Source of the DNA: Mactra quadrangularis
Lineage: Eukaryota; Mollusca; Bivalvia; Venerida; Mactridae
NCBI GenBank assembly: GCA_025267735.1
Contig: CM046293.1
Coordinates: 8,146,560-8,210,559 of the forward strand
Direction of reading: 5' to 3'
Length of the DNA: 64,000 bases
Part shown: positions 23,801 to 35,800 of the stretch, one piece after another
How positions within the stretch are numbered: the stretch's first letter is position 1
Layout: the number at the start of each line of letters is the position of its first letter
Made by a program: the position numbers and the translations under genes
Notes under the pieces: generated by a model
What the model was told of the DNA's origin: nothing
The model's database searches: none
Seen by the model: the letters and a program-made list of their open reading frames with translations, nothing else

Positions 23801-26800
23801 AGTTGACGAATGACCGTCTGTCAAATTTGAACCGAGAGAAGTGTATGACTTTTGATAAAATCGCCGTTAGTACGGCACATATCGTGAAGTAAATACGATT
23901 GTGAGATAGTGTACATGCATGAAATTTTGCCTTAAAATTGTACAAGTTCTAATTTACTTTTTTTTGTCAAAACATGTCTACTTTCGGTTTTGTTTAAGCG
24001 ACGGTTGAGATATTAGCCCCTGTGAAGATTTTCCGTAAGAAATGACTCGGTGTTGCCATAAAAAGTGGACACGGTGTATACATTTTCGTGAAATAGAACA
24101 CGGTTCAGACACCAATTCAAACGCTTAAAATGCGATCAGACTATTTGGAATAAGGTCGAAATGTAGGCAAGGCAAAACGTAGCAGTATTTGTTAAAAACA
24201 GACACGGGTTTGGTCAAATCTTAGACAAATTTAAATCTTCTAACTGTTCATCATGTTCCACGTACATGGAAGTAACGTTTGCTGAGAGGGACCTGCAAAA
24301 TTTACACTGCCGAGTGCTTTTATTGGTTTTGACGTTTTATACGTTTTTAACATCTGGACATGGACGTAATTGAATCAATATCAACAGATAAATCTGGTTT
24401 AGATTCTTGTATACTTTCTAGGTCTTTAACATCAGGACACGTCTTAATTTCTAGAAAGGATGTACATATATGTTGATTCACTTTGAATTACTTCCCGGTT
24501 TGAAATTCTTAATTTGGTATTAGTCTGTAGTCTTTCGTCAGAAACTTTTTAAACCATCTCATTAAGGGCTGCGGCGAGTATCCGAGTACTCGGTTATTCG
24601 CGATCCCGACCATAAAATCGAGTACGAATATTCGTCACGTCCGAAATCGTCGCATCGCGATCTATTTGTGAAAGAACATTTTCAGCTTAATTACCACTGA
24701 AAACGAGTCGCACTACTTATGAAAACTTTAATTTATGTAAGAACCGAGTTATCTTGTGTCAAAAATTCGTTTGATACACATCTAATCAAAATGTTATCGC
24801 TGAAAATGCCCATAAAACGGCTGTTAATAAAAATGTTTGAAGTATAAGGCTTTCTATATAGTAAAAGCTTCTGTAATTCTTTTTTGTTATAACATGAATT
24901 ACAGTATGCGTCTCCATAAACAAGTGATTCGTGGTTCGATTCGTGAATCGCTACACATGAATCGGGGTTCGGATCGCAACTTTCTCAATGATCCACAGCC
25001 CTAATCTCATCCGTCATTTAAGCTGCAATTTGGCATACTTTTCTACTTAATGATTAATGCATGCTAGGAGATCAGATTTCGAAAACTTTCAGTAGTAGCA
25101 TTTATAGCCTTTTCCATTTTGACACTGGAAAAACAAAATAATGAAATATATAGGTTAGTCTTATCACAAAAGGGCCTCTATAAGTATCAGTTTCGTATTT
25201 CTATAGTACATTATTTCTTAACGTATCAATACGAAATGTGACGATCTGGAATAGTGGGAATAAAATAATACTTACTGATTCATAATTAGGCGTTGCTTCT
25301 GCCAAGATTTACTAATTGAACACATTGGGCTTTTCTGTATAGTAAATTACAAGGGATAATGCCAATATAGTTTACTTCAAATGACATGATTGCGTTTAGC
25401 ATTTGAATGGGTGTCCGAACCGTGTTCTATTTCACGAAAATGTATACACCGTGTCCACTTTTTATGGCAACACCGAGTCATTTCTTACGGAAAATCTTCA
25501 CCGGAGCTAATATCTCAACCGTTGCTTAGACAAAACCGAAAGTAGGCATGTTTTGACATAACAAAATAAATTAGAACTTGTACAATTTTAAGGTATAATT
25601 GCATGCATATACATTATCCCATAATCGTAATTATAACACGGTAAGTGCCGTAATAACGGCGATTTTATCAAAAGTCATACACTTCTCTCGGTTCAAATTT
25701 GACAGACGGACTTTGTCAACTTGTTGGCTTTTAATTCACATAAATCCTTTGTGACATGTCAGGTGAGTATACACGCCCTTGAGTTTATACATTTACGGAT
25801 CAAATAAAACTATTAAACGCGTTTGGGCCCGAATATTTCTCAAAATATCATGCAAAAAAGACACGTACCTTTTGGATGGTTGTTTTTCCGCCATCTTGAT
25901 GTGGCTACGCCGTGACACGGAAAATCGCCACCGTTTCACGATCTAGACAGTGGATAGGTATAACCAGTAAATACTACACTGAAAATCAATACAAACTATA
26001 ATATCTCAAGTATATATGCATGATATAATAATTCAAAATCATTCTTCAAAATAGCGCAGTCGGTAACGAGTCGGAAACATATGGCTAATGCATAAATATA
26101 ATTACAGTGGTTCGAACCTCATCGCCTCCATATTTTTTTTAAAAATTCATTCTTAAATTCATACATAGTTTAATTTCTATTTGTTTTATTTCCTTGGTTC
26201 TTTATATTTTATATCCAGTTATTTACATTGAACTTAAAAATAATACATTATGTATTATACATTTGGCTTCAAATGCAGTGGCTGAATACATATCAGACTA
26301 TGATACTATTTAACGAATGTGCCAAAGTTACATGCATCCCATTTCGCTTCTCTTTCTTATAAAATGCATGTACATAGAATCATTTCTATAAGACACGGTC
26401 GAGACAGTTTCGTGTATGATATCGAAGTGATAACTAAGCACAAACTCAGGCATATATGCATATTCTATTTTATATACTTTTGGCTTTGTGCTGCACAGAG
26501 ATTTCAAGTTGTTCGTTTCCATGATGGCAAAAATAAAAACAAATAAAAGAATAACGGATACCAAACAGGATTCGAACCCGGGGAAACAAAAGCAATGTCT
26601 AACAATCCAAGTGTCTTACCGCCACGACTACTGAATCACTTAAATCAATGTTGAATAATTATAATAAAGACAGTAATCAGTTGGTTTGTTAAATAAGCTG
26701 TGTTACCTTTTTGTAGGAATGTTCCAAAAATCTATAAATACAAAAGTGCAGTCACGGCTCACCGGATAAAATCGGACTATACATGTGCGTTTTCAATTAT

Positions 26801-29800
26801 TGTTAAACCTTAATTGTGTACTATTTCATTCATATTTATCACCGCTGTGAACATTTTAATAAGATATCTTATTTTAGTTGTGTATATTTTTATTACTGTC
26901 TAATACTTGCTATGTACTGTTTCAATTATTTTTTAGCTAAAAGTGTTCAGTAAAGGCGCTTTTAACTGATATATGCATGTAACCCTATAAACATCTATTG
27001 GTCCGAACTGAAAATCGAACCCACAACCTCTCGAGTCGTAAGCGGACACCCTACCACGTCGCCATAAAAGTTAGTTTGAAGGCAAGGTAGTACAAGTGCC
27101 GTATTAAACCTCTGCTACACGCATTAATCAAATAAAATGCGACAGTGTCAAACTAGTACTGGTAAATGTCTAGGAGCAGTGGAAAAGTGGTAGGACACGC
27201 GCTTAGGGGTCGAGAGGTCCCGGGTTCTATCACCGCTAGGGGCACTGCTAATTTCCTGAAGCAAGAAATTAACCTACAATTGTTCCACTCTACCCAGGTG
27301 TAAATGGGTACTGTGAGGGATCACCTGCCTGAGTGTGATCAGTGATCAGGAGTTATTGTACAAGATTGTAAAGTCGGCTATACATGTATATGGAAGCAGA
27401 CTTTAAAACGCTTTAAAAATGCCTTAGGAAAACTTGTAAGATGAGTTGGTTCACTGTAGCCTTGTGATATGTTGATAAATTTTGTTAAGTACCAAAATCC
27501 ACCAGTTTGTCTGTTTGTTTCAGGTTGACACCAACCTATGCATTTGTGATGATGATTTCAACATGTTTATATTTGAATATAGTAAAAGGACCATTGGGCG
27601 GCTCTGCGCGTTACGCTCTTGGACTTAATCAGTGTAAAATTACATGGTGGAGATCTTTACTCTACATTTCTGAATTCTTTGAAGAAACCGTAGTTAGTAT
27701 ATGTCTTTATGTGAATCTAACTAAATTTCATTCTTTAACACATTTTATTTAGGGACTTTAGTCAGTTATCTTTCCCTGGTAAAATCAGAAGCAATCTAAT
27801 TGGTAAGTAGGTACTTACAGTTGGAATCCTCGGATTTTATCTTGAAGTCCTATGTAAGGATAACAAAATATTTCATCTAATATCATTCTTGTTAAATAAA
27901 GATATTAACAGTAGTGATAAAATTTAGATAGTTCTTTACCCTAAAAATGCTAAGATTGAATTTCAAACAAATTAAATGATTTACAAAAAAGTTACTAAAG
28001 ATTAATTTTGGCAAATTAGCATTAAAAAGTAAGGGTAAAATCCGAGTAATCCAACTGATAGGACCTACCTATTAAAAGAGTATACAAGGGGAAATAACTG
28101 ACTAAAATCCCTTATTAGTATTACAATATTACTGACATGCTTTTACTCAACACGTAGGCATAAAAACGCGTGAAATAGATAATTGTCCACATGTTCAGTA
28201 TTCGACTTATTCCATCAATCTCTGTGATAGTTCGACAATTTTTGTTTTCTTAGTTGCTTTCGAATAAAAATGTACGAAACGGAATATTTTCTATTTTAGT
28301 ATCAAATCATTTAAAAGTGCATTTTTACTATTTATGGTACGATTTATATCTCTACAATTTATTTTTACACGGCACACATACAATATAATAGTAATTTTGT
28401 CAATTGAATAATTAAAAGATACAGACTTACACCCTTTAACCTTAAGGAGAGTATTTTACAAACTTTAAGAGTGACAATTTCAGGGGAATTTTCAGAATTA
28501 ATATTCATACTTGATTTATCTCATGATGGTCAATTAAATTATTCGATGCCAATGGTGTTGCAAGAAAGTTTCTTTTTTTTATTGCGTGAGACTGACAGAA
28601 GTGGGTACAATGTACGCTCCCTTCGCAGCTCAGTGAATACATTACATTGTTTATGTGACTCTGTCTAAAAATAGAAATATCAGCTTGAACGTAGTATTTT
28701 AGCAGAGGTAGAAAGTGAACGAGTGAATCTTTCGAACCGATGTATTGGAGAGTAAGTACAATGTTGTTATTATAACAGGCCAAGCTCTGAATCCTATTTG
28801 CTCAGTGATACTACAGTGGTTCCAAAAATGGTTTGGAACTCGGAGGGGTAATTATACTGGAAAGAGGTAGGGTCTACTGAGACCAAAATTATTATTTCAA
28901 ATCTCAATTCTAAAATTGAAATTTTACTATGAACTGGACCCATGTCACTCCATTACTTGTCTGGTTTTTTTATATTTTACTTGTGGTAAATATATACATG
29001 TGTATATATACACACAAATAAAAATAAATTAACCAAGGGCTAATTTAAACAACATTTGATATAAATACAATGTATAATTATTAAATGCGGTTTAAATGAA
29101 CCCAGTAGCGTGTTCAGTTACGGCGAACGTTACAGAACGTTACATAACGATACATTCGGAACTCCTTGGCCATTCACTGCGAATAATCTAATCTAATACA
29201 CAAATGTGCGATCATTAAGGCAATGAGTGATGTTTCAAAATTTAGGGACTAAAAACGAAACATCACTAAATGCCTACACGATCATATATTTGTTTACACC
29301 GGTAGTTTCAAAATAGCGTCTAAATATGTCCGTGATTATTCGCAGCGAATGGCCGATGAGTTCCGAATGTATCGTTATGTAACATTCGCGGTAACTGAAT
29401 ACGCTACTGGGTTTAATGCTAAACCTTTGTTATCATCATTCAGATAGGCTTACCTATTCGGTTGTCTGATTGTTAAAAACATTAGAAAAGGAAAAGGTTA
29501 GGTAACGGAAATTGTTAAATCTAACCAACATTTATTTGATTGGCTGCCGATATTTTAAAAATGCTAAAATAAAATTGAATATATTTACTTTCAGTGTATG
29601 GGCTGGACATGGTATCTAGGCAACGATATGAAGATGTTTTGGATTAGTCCTTTAATGATTGTTCCCCTATTTTAGTAAGTTAAAACATATTTATAAGAGC
29701 TTGTATTATCACTGGAATGGGGAGCCGCCTGGCTAGTTCAATTGGTAGGGCGCAAAGTCTTACATTTTAGAGCAAATGAGCGGTTATGGCAATTATATTT

Positions 29801-32800
29801 TTAGTGCGCTTTGCTCTGACTTGTTGGCCGATTTGCAAATAAGACATGTCACAAGAATAAATGTCAACTTCTTATGAATTATGAAGAATCCAAGAAAGTC
29901 ATTGCCTTCCAAGGTCGCTACATATAGACATAAAATTAAAAACAAAATTAATAAATGTACATAAATACCATAATGTATATTATTGATTGACATGTAATGT
30001 ATTTTCAGTAATGTATACATAGGATCTGTGATTTGTTTTATCTTCTGGTCAGCATCAAGTATAACTAATGGTGTTGTTGCTTTTGATAGAGATTATCCTG
30101 CTCAACATTACAGTATAAACAAGTAATATTTCTATTTTTAGACTTCTGTTAATTTTTGTTGAGCTTAACGCCGGGGCAACCGATTGTATAGGAGGTCTGT
30201 GAAGTTAGCGATCTATTGTCTATTCTCTATTCAAAAGTCTATTCGCTCAATGGACAGCTATGTATTGAGAAATCTATTCATGCAGAAATCTATTCGCATT
30301 TACTGTATACATTGATATAGGAAAGTTCAAATATCTGTACAAAAATCTGTACACAAAATGCCGAAAAGACAGCTGTCTATTCGGAAATCTATTCAGAAGT
30401 CTATTCGAAAAAATCACTAGTGCAATAAAACATATTTAAAAGTCTTTTCATAGAATACATAAATAGACAAATGTCCATTCAAAAGTCTATTCCGAAGTCT
30501 ATTCGAAAAAACCAGTAATGCAATCAAACAGATTTAAAAGTCTTTTCGTGGAATACGCAAAGAGACAAATGTCCTTTCAAAAGTCTATTCAGAAGTTTAT
30601 TCGCAAAAACATAGTAATGAAATCTTAATGATCAAGATGTCTATTCCCAAAAATCCAGGGACAAATGTCCATTCAAATGTCTTTCCGGATATCTATTCGC
30701 AAAATCATAAATGTGCCTTAAGACTGTGTTTGAAGTCTATTATTAAGTTGGGAATTGATAGATATCCATTCAAATGTCTATTCAAAAGACTATTTGCAAT
30801 ATCTGGTGAATGCATTCGGAATGAGTCAGAATTCTATTATAGATTTTCAAATAGACAGCTGTCCATTCAAAAGTCTATTCAGAAGTCTATTCGCAAAATC
30901 ATATATATGCATAAAGAATTTGTCTGTAGTCTATTTTAAAGTTGCAAATAGACAGATGTCCATTTAAATGTCTATTCAGAAGTCTATTCGCAAAATCTGG
31001 TGAATGCGTCCAGAATGGGTCAGAAGACTATTATAGAGTTCAAAAAGAGAGCTGTCCATTCAAAAGTCTATTCAGAAATCTATTCGCAACATTTGGTGAA
31101 TGCGTTCAGAATGAGTCAGAACTAACAAACAGTAGCAAATACACAGCTGTCCATTCAAATGTCTATTCAGAAGTCTATTCGCAACATCATATGCAAATAC
31201 GCATTAGAATGTGTCTGACGTCTATTTAAAAGTAGCGAATAGAAAGATGTCTATTCAAAGTCTATTCAAACTTCTATTCGAAAAAATCGATAAATGCGTT
31301 CAGAATGAGGCAGAAGTCTATTATAGAGTTTCGAATAGAGAGCTGTCCATTCAAAAGTCTATTCAGAAGTTTATTCGCAAAATCATATATATGCATTAAG
31401 AATGTGTCTGTAGTCTATTGTAAAGTTGCAAATAGACAGATGTCCATTCAAATGTCTATTCAGAAGTCTATTCGCAAAATCATGTATATGCCTGCAAAAT
31501 GAGTCTGATATCGTTTATAGAGTTTCGAATAGAGAGCTGTCCATTCAAAAGTCTATTTAGAAGTCTATTCGCAAAATTATTAAGAATGTGTCTGAAGTGT
31601 ATTATAAAGTTGCGAATAGACAAATGTCCATTCAAATGTCTATTCAGAAGTCTATTCAGAAGTCTATTCGCAAAATCATGTATATGCATTCAGAATTAGT
31701 CAGAAGTCTTTTATAGAGTTTCAAATAGAGAGCTGTCCATTCAAATGTCTATTTAGAAGTCGATTCGAAAAATAATATATTTGCATTGAGAATGTGTCTG
31801 AAGTCTATCATGAAGTTGCAAATAAAAAGATGTCCATTCAAATGTCCATTCAGAAGTCTATTCGCAAAATTATGTATATGCATTCAGATTGAGTCAGAAG
31901 TCTTTTATAGAGTTTCGAATAGAAAGCTGCCCATTCAAAAGTCTATTCAGAATTCTATTCGCAAAACCTGGTAAATGCGTTCAGAATGAGTCAGAAGTCT
32001 TTTATAGAGTTACGAATAGAGAGCTGTCCATTCAAAAGTCTATTCAGAAGTCTATTCGCAAAATTATATATATGCATTCAAAATGAGTCAGAAGTCTATT
32101 ATAAAGTTGCAAATAGACAGATGTCCATTCAAATGTCTATTCAGAAGTCTATTCGCAAAATCATATATATGCATTCAGAATGTGACTGAAGTCTATTATA
32201 AAGTTGCGAATAGAGAGCTGTCCATTCAAATGTCTATTCAGAAGTCTATTCGCAAAATTATATATATGCCTTAAGAATGAGACTGAAGTCTATAATAAAG
32301 TTGCGAATAGACAGACGTCCATTCAAATGTCTATTTAGAAGTCTATTCGCAAAATCATATATATGCATTAAGAATGTGACTGAAGTCTATGATAAAGTTG
32401 CGAATAGACAGATGTCTATTCAAATGTCTATTCAGAAGTCTATTCGCAAAATCATGTATATACCTTCAGAATGAGTCTAAAGCCTATTATAGAGTTTCGA
32501 ATAGAGAGCTGTCCATTCAAAAGTCTATTCAGAAGTCTATTCGCAAAATCATATATATGCATTCAAAATGAGTCAAAAGTCTATGATAAAGTTGCAAATA
32601 GACAGATGTCCATTCAAATGTCTATTCAGAAGTCTATTCGCAAAATCATATATATGCATTCAGAATGTGACTGAAGTCTATGATAAAGTTGTGAATAGAG
32701 AGCTGTCCATTCAAATGTCTATTCAGAAGTCTATTCGCAAAATTATATATATCCCTTAAGAATGTGACTGAAGTCTATTATAAAGTTGCGAATAGAGAGC

Positions 32801-35800
32801 TGTCCATACAAATGTCTTTTTGGAAGTCTATTCGCAAAATTATATATATGCAGTTAGAATATTCCAGAATGTGTCTGAAGTATATTAAAAAGTTGCGAAT
32901 AGAGAGCTGTCCATTCAAATGTCTATTCCGAAGTCGATTTGCAAAATCTTTTATATGCATAAAGAATGTGTCACAAGTCAAAGATAGGGTTAGGAATAGA
33001 CTGCTGTCCTATTTGCAAACAGTAGTTCGCATTCAGAATGTAGCAGAAGTTTCTTTTTGAAAAGTGATAAATAAACATATTCAAATTATTTGTTAGAAGT
33101 CCTTTAACAAAATCATTCATATGCATTTTTAATGTGTCAGAATTTACCGGCTCGATTTGGTTTACAGAATCGGCAAAATTACGACGATATGAAAAGGCAA
33201 ATTCGACCTTCACCTACAATTGCCGAAATATTCGGGAGATTCATTTATGTTTACGAGAGTTAAGAAACTTACTTAATTCAGGCAAAGCACGCAAACTTCA
33301 ATAAACTTGGCAGGTCTATCACAATTACACCTGACACATTCTGAATCGATTAACATAAGTTTCCAAATAGACTTCTGAAAAGACATTTCAATGGGCAGCT
33401 GTCTATTCTAACTTTATAATAGACTTAGGACACATTTTAATGCATATATAATTTGCGAATAGACTTCTGAATAGACTTTTGAATGGACATTTGCCTCTTT
33501 TCATATTCCGCGAAAAGACTTTCAATCTGTTTGATTGCATTACTGAGTTTTTTGGCGAATAGACTTCTGAATAGACATTTGAATGGACATCTGTCTATTC
33601 GAAACTCTATAAAAGACTTCTGACTCATTCTGAACGCATTTACCAGATTTCGCGAATAGACATCTGAAAAGACTTTTGAATGAACATCTCTCTATTCGAA
33701 ACTCTATGAAAGACTTCTGATTCATTCTGAATGCATATACATGATTTTGCGAATAGACTTCTGATGGACATTTGTATGGACATCTGTCTATTCGCAACTT
33801 TATAGTACACTTTAGACACATTCTTAATGCATATATATATGATTTTGCGAATAGACTTCTGAATACACTTCGAATAGTCATTTGTCTTTTTACGTATACC
33901 ACGAAAAGACTTTTAAATCTGTTTGATTGCATTACTGACTTTTTTGGAATAGACTTCTAAATAGACATTTGAATGGACATCTCTCTATCCGCAACTATAT
34001 AATAAACATCTGACACATTCTTAATACATACATGTATATATGATTTTGCAAATAGACTTCTGAATAGATATTTGAATGGACTGCTGTGTATTTACTTCTG
34101 TATAAAAGACTTCTGACTCATTCTGAACGCATTTACCAGATTTTGCGAATAGACTTCTGAATAGACTTTTGAATGGACAGCTCTCTATTTGAAGCTCTAT
34201 AAAACACTTTCTACTCATTCTGAATGCATATACATGATTTTGCAAATAGACTTCTGAAAAGACATTTGAATGGACATCTGTCTATTTGCAACTTTATGGT
34301 AGACTTTAGACACATTCTTAATGCATATACAGTCCAACCTGTGAACAACGGCCGGCCAAGGGAAAAGAGAAAAGTGGCCTTTGTTCACAGGTGGCCTTTG
34401 TTCGGAGGGAGGAACAAACGGGCAATGTTTCGTTAGACTTGAGAGACAGAGTTCATAATTAACATGAATTAATTATTAAAATTGTTTTTATTTTCAACCT
34501 TAATTCATTATTCACATTATCATTATTGAAGTTGTGACAATAAATAAATAAAACAAAATTTTGAACAAAGAATGCAAAAAAACAAAGAAATCAGTGATTT
34601 TTTTGCAGCTACATTTCATGCTATGCCCTCAACATTAACAATTGCACTCTACAAATTTTCACTACTCTGACCTTATGTATAGTATTTCTATCTTATCCCA
34701 GTTGCCAAATTACCTGTATACAGCGGTCACAGTTGAACGAATTTAGCATGAATTGATAATTAAAATTGTTTTTATTTTCAACCTTAATTCATTATTCACA
34801 TTATCATTAACTTTGAACAAAGAATGACTAAAACAAAGAAATCAGTGATTTTTGTTTGCAGCTACATTTCATGCTATGCCCTCAACATTAACAAATGCAC
34901 TCAACAAATTCTCACTACTCTGACCTTTTGTATAGTATTTCTATCTTTTCCAAGTTGTCAATTACCTGTATACAGCGGTCACAGTTGAACGAATTTAGGA
35001 ATTAACAGCGTGTCACAAACATTTATCTAACTGCCGGACGTGTGAAAAACAAACCTAGTGGAGTCTCCAAACATTCAAAACTAATTAACAAAGTGTCATC
35101 ACATGACGTAATTTACTCCCGATTTACAAATAAATTTAACAATAAAAGGATACATTAACATATTTTTATAATAAGGTGACGAGAAAATTGTCTACAGCTT
35201 GATAATAACTAATAAAATCATACTCGAGATGGTTTGTTTACGAAAATCCGGAAAAAATCGGATTACGGGTTTTTAGCTTAACTTAAACGAAAATGGCGGC
35301 CTGCTTTCGATATCGCCATGATACGAAATACTGTCTTCAAACAATTGTCTGGCCGTTGTTCACAGTTATAAACTGGAGGCGGGGATGGTTTTGACTGGCC
35401 GCTGGTCGCAGACGACAGGTGGCCGTTATTCACGGCCTTTTTAAGAGCATTTTCGGTCGGGGGGAAATCGAAATGGCCGCTGTCGACAGGTGCCCGCTAT
35501 TCGGAGGTGGTCGTTAGCACAAGTTGGACTGTATATGATTTTGCGAATAGACTTCTGAATAGACTTTTGAATGGACAGCTGTCTATTCGAAACTCTATAA
35601 AAGACTTCTGACTCATTCTGAATGCATATACATGATTTCGCAAATAGACTTCTGAATAGACATTTGAATGGACAGCTATCTATTTGCTACTCTTTGAATA
35701 GACTTTTGACACATTTTAAATGCATATGTATGATTTTGCGAATAGACTTCTGAAAAGACATTTGCAAAAATTATTGTCTATTCGCTACTCTTTAAATAGA

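Larger units (their letters stand above)
23502..26782. mobile_element. Possible outer element bounded by 32-bp inverted repeats
   Basis: 23502-23533 (gtatagactgattttatt, cggtgagccgtgac) pairs with 26751-26782 in reverse with two or three mismatches. The pair encloses the Transib-like candidate and ~800 bp of other sequence. It may be an older transposon used as a target. No TSD was identified. Confidence 0.45.
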
